From the NCBI GenBank assembly GCA_002294045.1, contig DBEP01000095.1, positions 25,205-89,204 of the forward strand: a stretch of DNA of 64,000 nt, in the 5' to 3' direction. The position numbers and the translations under genes are program-made. Below are positions 53,212 through 62,600 of this stretch, piece by piece. The stretch comes from Lachnoclostridium sp. UBA903. GTDB taxonomy: Bacteria > Bacillota > Clostridia > Lachnospirales > Lachnospiraceae. The notes beneath the pieces are model-generated. The model had not been told where the DNA came from and made no database searches. It saw only the letters and a list, made by a program, of their open reading frames with translations. The first letter of the stretch is position 1. Each line of letters opens with the position of its first letter.

Positions 53212-53853
53212 CTATATCTCTGTATAGCCTTCACTGGTAATGATCGCATCCAGTTTACGGCCTTCTTTACACATAGAACATTCACCCGGACTAAAAATCT
53301 GATAGCCGGGAATGTCTTCATTCGTGAACATCGAATAAATTTCCTTTCCGGATTTATCCGGATAGGCGTTAAATAAAGCTGATATTCCGGCCAATTCACC
53401 GCCGTAATAGGAAAGACATTCCAATGCACTGCTGATAGTTCTTCCGCTGGATATGGAAGCAACCAGCAGAATTATATTACGGTTTAAAATCAATTCCTGT
53501 ATATTACTTTGAAAAATCAAATTTCCATTCACATTACTCATCGGCGTTACTACATGTATCTCGCTGCCGCTGTTTATTACCGATATTCCTTCCTGCAGCA
53601 GCTCTTCCGCCATATACGCACCAATTACTTCCATTCCTTCCATACATACGATGGTATCCACAAGTATGCTTGCCAAATAAGGCATAGCCAGTTCTCTGGC
53701 CACATCTTTTGCTATCAGCGCATTCGTTTTCAAATCGCTTACATCAAGATAATGACTAATATGAAAGTGGCTGGTAGTAAAATGTCCCGGTATTACCTTC
53801 ATGGTTATCAACGGGTTTTTAGTTAAAGAAACAGTAAAAGCTTTGTTTTCCAT
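53212..53853 (-). CDS. Phosphoribosyltransferase-fold protein
   Basis: About 213 residues. The PRTase fold is shown by LASILVDTIVCMEGMEVIGA in the middle and the loop ILLVASISSGRTISSALECL, which takes the place of the PRPP motif (usually VVDDVxTTGxS). The typical DD/ED acidic pair is replaced by ASISSGRT, so PRPP use is doubtful. The tail GECSMCKEGRKLDAI has a CxxC that could bind zinc. Similar to orotate phosphoribosyltransferase relatives but not a standard PyrE. Start at 53853 for AAGGAG eight bases upstream. Pairing with an orphan Na+-decarboxylase beta subunit is unusual. Confidence 0.65.
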   Translation of the reverse strand: MENKAFTVSLTKNPLITMKVIPGHFTTSHFHISHYLDVSDLKTNALIAKDVARELAMPYLASILVDTIVCMEGMEVIGAYMAEELLQEGISVINSGSEIHVVTPMSNVNGNLIFQSNIQELILNRNIILLVASISSGRTISSALECLSYYGGELAGISALFNAYPDKSGKEIYSMFTNEDIPGYQIFSPGECSMCKEGRKLDAIITSEGYTEI

Positions 53854-54032
53854 TATCATTTCTCCTTTATACATACATGAATATTAGATAGTGCCTTCAC
53901 AAAATTTTACTCAATTTTAAACCAGTCAAATCCCTGGAACCGGATAGAAGAACCGGCCAGAGAACTATAAAACCAATGCCAATAATTACAATGAGTGCAG
54001 TCCTTAACACCAGGCTTATCTTTCACCGCCTT

Positions 54033-54413
54033 CTAAACAATAAGGCTGCCTTCCTTATACTTGCTCCCATGGAAATGGGGATGTATGGCTTTTTTTACTT
54101 CTTTTCGATAATCGGGAAGTTCTTTCTGATAGAAATAATTATTTTTAGAAACATCAGCATAATACATATGCTCTGTTAAACGGTCATATAAATTTGTATA
54201 TGCAGAATAAAATGTAAATATCCGACAATCATCTGTATTAAAAAATACACTATCTGTAGGATGGTTAACTTTCAATAAAATATAAGGAAATCTATCTATA
54301 TCACTGTCATAGTCCGAATAGGCATTTACCATATATGCACCAAAAATGAAATGGACTATCATGAGCAGCGAAATTAATAATGCCGTATTCCTCTTCATTC
54401 TCCCTTTCAGCAC
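54033..54413 (-). CDS. Small secreted or membrane-anchored protein, unknown
   Basis: A 126-residue protein with a basic start and one hydrophobic helix (TALLISLLMIVHFIFGAYMV), then an acidic, aromatic-rich exposed part (YSDYDSDIDRF, YSAYTNLYDRLTEHMYY) and a His-rich end (IHPHFHGSKYKEG). No lipobox Cys, so an uncleaved anchor or a signal peptide. No family recognised. GTG start at 54413 is chosen because GGGAGG lies eight bases upstream; the inner ATG at 54398 has its site only two bases away. It is transcribed away from the ABC-2 operon. Confidence 0.55.
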   Translation of the reverse strand: MLKGRMKRNTALLISLLMIVHFIFGAYMVNAYSDYDSDIDRFPYILLKVNHPTDSVFFNTDDCRIFTFYSAYTNLYDRLTEHMYYADVSKNNYFYQKELPDYRKEVKKAIHPHFHGSKYKEGSLIV

Positions 54414-54659
54414 CTATTAATCCTCCCGTCTATTCTCATTTTTACGCCTTATAAAGCATGAAAAAGGCTATTGGTTTACCGGTCTACTCAGCATACATAG
54501 CTTAAAATCCTCTTTAAACCAATATTTGCTATAATCGATGTCTAAATAACACCAAAAGGTGTAAATTACTCCATTTTATGAACTATTATAACACAATTAA
54601 TCATATTAATGCAAGGAATAGGAACACTTTTTCTCCTCCCGGGCAAAGAAAAACTAACA

Positions 54660-54688
54660 TTGACTTTGTAATTCCGCTATGTTAAAAT
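54660..54688 (+). promoter_or_regulatory. Promoter of the small peptide and ABC-2 exporter operon
   Basis: TTGACT (54660-54665), 17 bases, TAAAAT (54683-54688), about 25 bases before the ribosome site of the 66-residue peptide. Confidence 0.65.
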
Positions 54689-54720
54689 TGTTTTATTATT
54701 TGGGAAAGGTGGTGAGAGGC

Positions 54721-54921
54721 ATGAATATTACGTCTATTTCGAGCAATGGCAATGTGTTCGTCAATATCGAGAATATTAAAGGCATTGCATTTAAAAAAGC
54801 GGCTTTATGGGTGAAGTGCGCCCTTTTGTCGGTTATCTGTGTTGTTTTTACAATATTACAGGATAATCGCGCCCAATTTAGCCGTATTGAATGCCTCTTG
54901 CCTCATAATTGTCCGGTCTGA
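54721..54921 (+). CDS. 66-residue membrane peptide in the leader of the ABC-2 operon
   Basis: An ATG with GGTGGTGAGAGG in front opens a 66-codon frame: a polar start (MNITSISSNGNVFVNIENIK), a single membrane helix (AALWVKCALLSVICVVFTIL) and a polar tail ending LLPHNCPV. Two hairpins follow, GCATCTCG/CGAGATGC at 54927-54949 and a strong terminator at 54972-55004, then the exporter genes. The position suits either a regulatory leader peptide acting on that terminator, or a small substrate or accessory of the exporter. No family recognised. Confidence 0.55.
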   Translation: MNITSISSNGNVFVNIENIKGIAFKKAALWVKCALLSVICVVFTILQDNRAQFSRIECLLPHNCPV

Positions 54922-54971
54922 TTTCAGCATCTCGCCTTTCCCGAGATGCGGTCTGTTCGTGTGATGAGTTG

Positions 54972-55006
54972 CCCGGGTATTCAAACGGATACCCGGGTAT
55001 TTTTAT
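54972..55006 (+). terminator. Terminator between the small peptide and the ABC-2 exporter
   Basis: CCCGGGTAT (54972-54980), eight-base loop, ATACCCGGG (54989-54997), then TATTTTTATG. Very G+C-rich stem. Exporter genes lie just downstream, so this is either a real end of the small transcript or an attenuator. Confidence 0.75.
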
Positions 55007-55039
55007 GTCCAAATATAATTTGTAAGGAGCATAATAAAC

Positions 55040-55807
55040 ATGAACAAATATATGAAAACCGCCCATTTGTCTGCTCTTGAGAAGATAAATGGAGGCATTA
55101 TCTATCTGCTGCCTGATATTTTAATAAAGATATTTACACTCATTCCGCTTACCTTTCTGTGGAGAGCGGTTATGTCCTCCGGCGCACAGGTCGGAATGAG
55201 TCTTGAACAGATGCTAACCTATACTTATGTAAGCGCACTTTTGTCTGATATGCTGGTTGTCAAAACCTCTGCTTCCGGCTGGCTCTCCGAGGGAGTGCTG
55301 CTAAAGCTTTATGGACGGCCGCTTTCCGTACTCGGCCAGCTTGTGGTGCAGACAATAGGCAGCTGGATGCCAATGCTGCTGCTATTTTCCGTACCAATGG
55401 CCCTGATTTCACCTTTGATTGGTGTTAGTCTGATTCCGGCATCGCCGCTGGTTCTCCTTAGCCTGCTGCTCTGCATATCCTTGGGCTTTGCCGTAGATTT
55501 CCTGTTTGTCTGCCTGTCAATAAAGCTGCGAAACATGAATTGGCTTATAAGCCGGATACGTATGGCAATTATTTCGTTATTCTCCGGTACGGTAATACCG
55601 ATTAAACTGTTGCCGCTCGGGATAGCCCAGGTTATGAAATACCAGCCCTTCGCCTGCCTTGGCGGGGCACCTTTATCCATCTTTACGGATTCGGCTATTG
55701 CCGGTGAAGTAATCGTATTGCAGATACTTTGGAATCTGATTTTATGGCCGCTGGCACTGCTTGCATTCCATAAATCACAGGAAGGAATGGTGAGCTATGG
55801 GGGATAG
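55040..55807 (+). CDS. ABC-2 type permease (DUF990 group), subunit 1
   Basis: A 255-residue protein with six membrane segments, opening with a cytosolic amphipathic stretch and DILIKIFTLIPLTFLWRAVM. This matches ABC-2 permeases of the DUF990/ABC2_membrane_6 group, which act as pairs with one ATPase in export of drugs or lipids. AAGGAGCATAATAAAC precedes the ATG. The stop overlaps the next permease by 11 bases. Confidence 0.82.
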   Translation: MNKYMKTAHLSALEKINGGIIYLLPDILIKIFTLIPLTFLWRAVMSSGAQVGMSLEQMLTYTYVSALLSDMLVVKTSASGWLSEGVLLKLYGRPLSVLGQLVVQTIGSWMPMLLLFSVPMALISPLIGVSLIPASPLVLLSLLLCISLGFAVDFLFVCLSIKLRNMNWLISRIRMAIISLFSGTVIPIKLLPLGIAQVMKYQPFACLGGAPLSIFTDSAIAGEVIVLQILWNLILWPLALLAFHKSQEGMVSYGG

Positions 55808-56645
55808 AATAACTCTAAAGCGCATTTTCAGGCTTTTTGCCATATCAGCCAAGCTTGATCTGGTATGGCTTTTGCGGGATACGAAATACGCTCTTACAGG
55901 AATAAGCGCCGATATAATTTCAAATTTATCCACCGTATCAGGCGTGTTCCTCATCGCAGTGCGTTTTGACGGAATCGGCGGGATGAGCACCGGCGAAGTG
56001 TTGTTTATGATGGCGTATTCTACCCTGATAACCGGTATTTTTATTATGTTCGGCTCAGGAAACAACATTCACATCAGCAGGATTATAGGGCGCGGGCAGC
56101 TTGAGCATTTGTTTATTCAGCCTTTGCCTTTGCATATTCAGTTATTCACTTGCGGTTTTTCACCGTTTACAGGAGGCAGTAATTTTGTTGCAGGCTTGAT
56201 TCTAATGATAATTGCAGCAGCCAGATTAGATTTACAGATTTCATTTTTGTGGATTCTTTCTTTCATTGCATATCTGCTGATTACCATGATAATTATCGTA
56301 GCCCGCTCCTATTTGGTATCAAGCATGGCGTTTTATTCTCCCGTTGCCGCAGAAGAAATCTCCAGTACGGCCATTGAAGGAACATGGTTTTTGAGTACCT
56401 TTCCGTTGTCAGGTATGCCTAAATTTATTCAGCTGCCGTTATTAACAATATTGCCTGAGGGATTGATGGCCTGGTTTCCGTCGCTATGCCTTTTGGGCAG
56501 GCCGCCGCTTGGTTTGACCGGATACTATCCGATGATTTTTGCCCTGCTTATTTCACTTGAAGCAGGTTATATTTTCAGGAAAGGACTGAACTATTATGTT
56601 AAAAGAGGCTCAAACAGATATGTTCCCTACGGATTCCGCCGTTAG
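55797..56645 (+). CDS. ABC-2 type permease (DUF990 group), subunit 2
   Basis: A 282-residue permease with about six helices and the family layout (LDLVWLLRDTKYALTGISAD at the start, then IGRGQLEHLFIQPLPLHIQL in the middle). It pairs with subunit 1. Its last ~50 bases overlap the ATPase gene in another frame. Confidence 0.82.
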   Translation: MGDRITLKRIFRLFAISAKLDLVWLLRDTKYALTGISADIISNLSTVSGVFLIAVRFDGIGGMSTGEVLFMMAYSTLITGIFIMFGSGNNIHISRIIGRGQLEHLFIQPLPLHIQLFTCGFSPFTGGSNFVAGLILMIIAAARLDLQISFLWILSFIAYLLITMIIIVARSYLVSSMAFYSPVAAEEISSTAIEGTWFLSTFPLSGMPKFIQLPLLTILPEGLMAWFPSLCLLGRPPLGLTGYYPMIFALLISLEAGYIFRKGLNYYVKRGSNRYVPYGFRR

Positions 56646-57612
56646 TATAAACGGCGTTACAAAAACATTTACTCAATGGCAGCGGGATAACACAGGTAAA
56701 GGTATACTCAAAAACTTGCTAAAGCCTGAAAAACGTGTAATCACCGCACTTGATAACGTATCCTTTGAAATTAAGAAAGGTGAATTTGCCGCCTATGCCG
56801 GACCAAACGGCGCGGGAAAAAGCACGACCATGAAGCTGTTGTCCGGCATGTTGCTGGCGACCTCAGGGGATATTTCGGTTTTATCCATGTCGCCTCAAAA
56901 GCAGCGCCGTTTTTTGATGAACCGTCTCGGCGTGTTATTTGGCAACAGAACAGAACTTTGGTGGGATCATCCCGTTATCCAGAGCTTTGAATGGAAAAAG
57001 GTTGTGTGGGATATTCCCGAAAATGTATACCGGCAGAATCTCGAAATGGTTACTGAATTATTAGATATAAAAGGGCTGCTAAGAACCTTTGCCCGGGAAT
57101 TAAGTCTCGGCCAGCGTATGCGGGCAGACCTTGCCATGATGCTGTTACACAGCCCCGACTTAATCCTGCTTGACGAGCCGACACTCGGACTTGATGTTGT
57201 AGCCAAACGGCAAATGATTGATTTCCTCAAAAAAATAAACAGGGAAAACGGTGTTACCATTATCGTTACCAGCCATGACATGGACGACCTTGAGGAAATG
57301 GCGCAGCGCATACTTATGATTACGGATGGTAAAATCGCTTATGACGGAAGCTTTGACGGTTTGCGCATAATAACGGGTAATCTTACCAGAATCATTATTA
57401 CAACAGAAAATGGCTTTATGCCGGAATTAGAAAATGCAAACCTTTTATCATCAGAAAACGGCGTACATGAATTTGAAATCGACCTTGCTAAAACTCCGAT
57501 AAAGCAGCTCATGAGGCTTTTGTCTGAGTTTGACGGCATTTGTGACGTTGAAATCAAAAAAGCGCCTATTGAACAGGTTATCGCCAGGCTGTATGAAAGC
57601 TGGAGGCATTAA
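56596..57612 (+). CDS. ABC-2 exporter ATPase
   Basis: A 338-residue ATPase: Walker A GPNGAGKST near residue 75, signature LSLGQRMRADLA, Walker B LILLDEPTLGLDVV, switch His in VTSHDMDDL. The long insertion before Walker A (QWQRDNTGKGILKNLLKPEK) is usual for ATPases that serve DUF990 permeases. A C-terminal ~80-residue regulatory domain follows. Start at 56596 has AAAGGA ten bases upstream; ATG at 56620 is an alternative. Confidence 0.88.
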   Translation: MLKEAQTDMFPTDSAVSINGVTKTFTQWQRDNTGKGILKNLLKPEKRVITALDNVSFEIKKGEFAAYAGPNGAGKSTTMKLLSGMLLATSGDISVLSMSPQKQRRFLMNRLGVLFGNRTELWWDHPVIQSFEWKKVVWDIPENVYRQNLEMVTELLDIKGLLRTFARELSLGQRMRADLAMMLLHSPDLILLDEPTLGLDVVAKRQMIDFLKKINRENGVTIIVTSHDMDDLEEMAQRILMITDGKIAYDGSFDGLRIITGNLTRIIITTENGFMPELENANLLSSENGVHEFEIDLAKTPIKQLMRLLSEFDGICDVEIKKAPIEQVIARLYESWRH

Positions 57613-57671
57613 AATCACAACCTATATCTCCGGTATATTAAGTTCCGGTACCGAACCATAAGTTTTTCATC

Positions 57672-57727
57672 GGGACGCGTTGCAAAACCGACATTTTACA
57701 GTTGGCATGCAATGCGTCCCTTCTTAT
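57672..57727 (+). terminator. Terminator of the ABC-2 exporter operon
   Basis: GGGACGC (57672-57678) and TTGCA pair with TGCAA and GCGTCCC at the right end (to 57720), with an inner CCGAC/GTTGG stem; TTCTTAT follows. Confidence 0.6.
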
Positions 57728-57793
57728 CATAACAGATGGTATCACCCCGCTTAATACCAAGTCTCTCATGATTTTTTATAAATCAGCTGTTTT

Positions 57794-59122
57794 TTATTCA
57801 ACAATCAATTTTTGTTTTTCATCATTAAAATTATTGTATTTGTCTAAATCAAGTTCATTTTCATTTTTTGCAATGATTAAAGTACTTGCCGCCGCTGCAC
57901 TTACATTTGTTGCGGTACGGGCCATATCCACAATGGAACTGATTGGTGCCAGTATTACGATAATTTCAATCGGAAGCCCTGCTGCTGCAAATACTGCGGT
58001 AGCCGTAATGGTTGCTGTCCCCGGAACTCCGACGGTTCCAATGCTGACCAGGGTAGTAATCAGTATGAGAAGGAAATACTGTCCGGCGGAATAATCAATG
58101 TTTAATCCGTGGATTGCAAATACTGCCAGCAGAGCAGGCCAGATGCCTGCGCAACCCGGCATACCGACATTTGCTCCTAATGGAACAACAAAAGAAGAAA
58201 TGCTTTCAGATACCCCGGCGTTTCTTAAGCATTTATCCGTTACGGGAATAGTACCGATACTGCTCTGGGTAGTAAATGCAACTACCTGGGCAGGCCAGAT
58301 GTGTTTAAAGAACTTTATGGGATTTAATTTTGCAATTGCACCAATTAATAAACTATTTACACCGAAAGTCTGAATGACGCACAATAAATACGCTACAATT
58401 AATACGGATAAAAGCGGCAGTAATTTGCCCGGTCCATTATTGGATACCGCGTTTGCAACTAATGCTAATACTGCATATGGTGTGAATTCTATGATATATG
58501 TGATAACAGTATTAATTATTTTTGAAGCCGAATCTATAAAATCTTTAAAAGGCTTTACCCCTTGGGGATCTTTCGCAGAAAGCGCTACTACCGCAATACC
58601 GATAAGTAATGAAAACAGGATAACCGGCACAATCGTATTAGCAGATGCCTGACTAAAGAAATTTTTAGGAAACAAATCAATAATTACCTGTGAAATTTCC
58701 GGAACTTCTTTTGCTTCATAATCACTTGGAAGAGTAATATCGGCGCCTTTTCCGACTCCCAATGCCAATGAAAGAAATATTGTAATCGTTGATGCAATAA
58801 ATGTTGTTGAAGTAAGCAATCCCACACTTTTTACACCTATGGTTTTCAGTTTATTTATATTTTTCAGATTTGTTACACTTGAAATAACACTAAACAATAA
58901 AAGCGGAACCACAAATGCTGAGATTACATTTGCATATACCGTACCAATCGGCCTCACATAATTTGTATGGCCTTCAAAAATGATTCCCAATACCACTCCA
59001 AATACCAGAGCTATAATCGTTCTTAGTCCAAAATCCACCTTTCTTTTCCTTAAAAATGCTAATACACCAATTAACAGGATTGCCGCCGCTAAGGCTCCTA
59101 TTGCCAAAAAATCTATACTCAT
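57794..59122 (-). CDS. Dicarboxylate/amino acid:cation symporter, cystine-transporter type
   Basis: About 442 residues, DAACS family, nearer to the TcyP-like L-cystine symporters of Firmicutes than to GltP: it opens with a long first helix (ILLIGVLAFLRKRKVDFGLR) and carries TTQSSIGTIPVTDKCLRNAG, VPLGANVGMPG, GTVGVPGTATI and SSIVDMARTATNV. These are the two re-entrant loops and the Na+/substrate Asp of the family. It would import cystine (or a dicarboxylate or amino acid) with a cation. Start at 59122 for GGAGGATAAAT. Single gene with no regulatory RNA seen upstream. Confidence 0.85.
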   Translation of the reverse strand: MSIDFLAIGALAAAILLIGVLAFLRKRKVDFGLRTIIALVFGVVLGIIFEGHTNYVRPIGTVYANVISAFVVPLLLFSVISSVTNLKNINKLKTIGVKSVGLLTSTTFIASTITIFLSLALGVGKGADITLPSDYEAKEVPEISQVIIDLFPKNFFSQASANTIVPVILFSLLIGIAVVALSAKDPQGVKPFKDFIDSASKIINTVITYIIEFTPYAVLALVANAVSNNGPGKLLPLLSVLIVAYLLCVIQTFGVNSLLIGAIAKLNPIKFFKHIWPAQVVAFTTQSSIGTIPVTDKCLRNAGVSESISSFVVPLGANVGMPGCAGIWPALLAVFAIHGLNIDYSAGQYFLLILITTLVSIGTVGVPGTATITATAVFAAAGLPIEIIVILAPISSIVDMARTATNVSAAAASTLIIAKNENELDLDKYNNFNDEKQKLIVE

Positions 59123-59436
59123 ATTTATCCTCCTTAAATTCTGATACATGATACATCTAAAATCTTATTATGTGCCGATTAATTTCATTTCAATGATTTA
59201 GCTTAATCTTTACTATTCTCTTTATTTAGTTTCCCTTAATGTTAATTCAGGGGATACAACCGCAGTAACATATGGTATTAACCTCTCTAAAGCATGCTTT
59301 CTTAAACCCTTTTATTATCATCATTTGGATTTCCCTCCCTTAATTATTATAATTTATATAGGTTTACTATGAATTAATTCTATTTTACAATACATTGGTA
59401 TATTCTGTCAATTATAATCTTAGTTATAATAAATGA
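59123..59436. other. Intergenic, presumed promoter region of the symporter
   Basis: No gene. AT-rich; no S-box, T-box or other amino-acid-responsive element recognised. The hairpin at 59437 belongs to the gene on the right. Confidence 0.4.
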
Positions 59437-59477
59437 AAAATGCCACTGTAAAGCGGCTGGCTTTACAATGGCATTTT
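59430..59477 (-). terminator. Long hairpin terminator of the GH81 gene
   Basis: AAAATGCCA-C-TGTAAAGC (59437-59454) pairs with GCTTTACA-A-TGGCATTTT (59460-59477): 17 pairs, one internal mismatch, five-base loop. A T run follows on the minus strand. It lies about 125 bases past the stop. Confidence 0.8.
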
Positions 59478-59602
59478 AAATTTATCCGGACGAACTGCTA
59501 TTTACTAATTATTCTTTATCCGGCTTCAAGCTTTATTTCCATACCTCTTTTGCAGTCTCCTGAACCGGTTTCATTTTGCCCACTGTTCTTCCATAGGCTT
59601 AT

Positions 59603-62600
59603 TTACAGGGCTGCTGCTTTTTCAGCGGTCGTTAACGGTTTAAATTCCATCCAGTTAAAATTAAATCCGCCTCCGCTGATATTAACTCGGATCGTATAGG
59701 TTCCTGCTGTTAAATCAAAAGGTTCTGAAGTTACGGTTGCCCATACATTGCCGGTATTGGTTTCTGTTGCCGTTAGTACGTTACCGTCTTTCATTAATTC
59801 AATCTGGGCTCCGCCGTTCCATCCGTTTACTCTGAAATCAACCGTATAGGTTCCTGCTGCGGCAATGGCGACAGTATAATCCATCCAATCACCGGTGTCG
59901 ATATATCCTACATTCTCGCCGCCTCCCGCATCACCACATGGTTCGGTTGCCACACCGCTCATATCGATATAATTTTCTGCTTCTATTTTAAGTGACTGTG
60001 GCTCTGATAATATGGTAATTACGGAAACAGCTACGTCGGAGTCTGCCAATCCTGGCTTGCAGGCTTTTGCCTTTACTGTTGTTGAAGAGGATACCGTAAA
60101 GGTTCCCGTATATACGGTCCCGTTTGTCTCCGATGGTTCTGTCCCGTCTGTTGTATAGTATATCGTTGCCCCTTCTGTTGCATCCACAATTGTTACCTCC
60201 TGTGCCGCCTCATAAGTTCCTGTTTGAGGAGTGATTACCGGGGTTGCTGCTTTTTCAGCTGCCGCCTCCGGTTTGAATTCCATCCAGTTAAGATTAAATC
60301 CGCCTCCGCCTGCATATACTCTCACTATTTGGGGCCCCTCAGACAGCGTAAAAGAAGTCGAAGTTACTGTAGCCCATACATCGCCCGTATTGGTTCCGGT
60401 AACAGCCAAGGTAGCACTTCCTTGTTTCAACTGTATCTGCGCTTCCGTATTCCAGCCCTTTACCCTGTAGTCAACCGTATAGGTTCCTGCATTTGGTATA
60501 TTAACAACGAAATCCATCCAGTCACCGGTATCGATATATCCTACATTTTCTCCGCCCCCGGCATCACCGCATGGTTCGGTTGCCACACCGCTCATATCAA
60601 TATAGTTTTCCGCTTCTATTTTAAGTGACCCGGGTACCGATGATATTATAATTACAGAAGCAGCCACATCCGAATCCGTCATTCCAGGTTTTAAGGCAAT
60701 TGCTTTCACTATTGTCGTTGCGGATACCGTAAAGGTTCCTGTGTATCGTATTCCGTTCGAAGCCGACGGCTCCGTTCCATCCGCCGTATAGTATATGGAT
60801 GCTCCTTCCGTTGCATCTGTTATAGTTACGTTTTGTGCCGTCATATAACTTCCTGACTTAGGAGTGATTTCCGGAGTTTGAACCTTGGCCGCATTAACGG
60901 GAGTAATGGAAAACCAGTTAAAATTAAAACCGCCTTCACTAAAATAAGTCTTCAGTTTTTGGACACCGGCCTCCAAATGAACGGTGGCAGTAACCGTTGT
61001 CCAATTCCCCGTAACCGGAACACTTACGGCGGAAAGAACGGTACTTCCGCTAAGGTTTGATTTTAATTGGATTTCTCCCGGCCTATTACCGCTGTTGCTG
61101 ACTCGGAACGACACGGTATAGTCCTCTTCGGATAACACATTTACATTATAAATTGCCGAATCTCCCGAATCAATATAGGCAAGGCTCATTCCTCCCTCAG
61201 AGCATACTTCCGTGGTACAGCCAAAGCTTGTATAATAATCTTCTGCCTCTATCAAGCCTGGAACAGTATGCGGTTCCGGGTCCCGTATTGGCTCCGGTAC
61301 CGGTGTTGCAGGTGCCTCATTGTTTATAAAAGGGTCTACTGTCAGAGTAGATTTTGCAAGTACATATGCCGAGCCTATATCGCCGTCTTGATTGCAGAAC
61401 CGGACAAACTGAGTGGTATCTGTCGGATTCCAGATGACCGCACTATATTGTGAGCCTTTCTTAAATACCTGATAGCTGGTCCAGTTACTCGACCAGACAT
61501 CGGTTGTACGGTTTCCCTTTGCGGCCATATTCTGAACAAACCAATAAGAGTTAAACCGTTCATCATCAGGAAGCTTGCTGTCATCCCATTTGCTGATAAC
61601 CGCCTGTGGGTCTGACAGTGCTTCAAAAGGCCAGGTGATATGAAACCACCCTTCCGGATCAGCATCCGGTGTTCCCTGTCCGGCAAGTTTTGCCTGATAC
61701 GCATCTTGGTCTCTTCTATAGTCACTGTTAATCCTGGAAGCAATGGAAGCATCATATCCTAAATAAGTTAATGCCGGCGAAACGGGCAGCCATTGGATTC
61801 CGTAGATACAGCTTGGATTCCCTGAAAAATAGGTTCCGTAGGTGTATGCATTTCCCCATACCATTCCGGTAACACCCGGCTCATAGTCGCCGGCCCAATT
61901 ATCCTGGTCATAATCAAACCAATACTGCTCGATGGCATTCACTTCCGAGGTAAAGCCCCAGATTCCTGCATCCCTGTAAGTATCATTTCCGGTAGCCAAT
62001 CCCCACAAATATTCTCCTGCCCAGGCAAAAGTTGCTTCGGAGGAGGATTCCTGGTTGTTCCCGCTTTGATTATCACCGTATCCGCCTGCCCATGAATGCC
62101 CTTCATATGGATCAAAATTCCTCATCCATGGATACATTGGGTCATCCCGATAAGGGTTTTGCGCATCTCTTAACAAATGCTCCACCATACCGCCATAATC
62201 ATCTACAAATTCCTTATCATACGTAGCAAGCACTCCTGCCGCAAAGGTAAAATATCCCCACAGAAAATGATGGTCGGAAAGATTAATACCCATGCCGTGA
62301 TCTCCGCCCTGTCCGATTAAGGTTCCCCAGTCGGACGAATAGTACATATAATAGGGATAATCATCTTCACCGTCATAGGTTAACCAGTTCACTAATATCT
62401 TTCTTAAAATACTTATGAATTCATCCCTCATTTCATATTCACCAAGCTGTTGAGAGATAAGAATAGCCATTGACAACGGGTGCAGTTTTTTGCCTTGCCA
62501 ATAGGGATCTGCCACCCAGTAATCCCTCGTAACGCTTGCTTTGAATGTATTCAGGTAGTTCATCATCTGCTCCCGGCTGTAGGAATCGGATTCTGCCGGT

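Noticed and set aside
59123..59436. Cysteine- or methionine-responsive leader (T-box or S-box) before the symporter
   Set aside because: No T-box GGTGG...ACCGCG or S-box core found; the region is plain AT-rich DNA.
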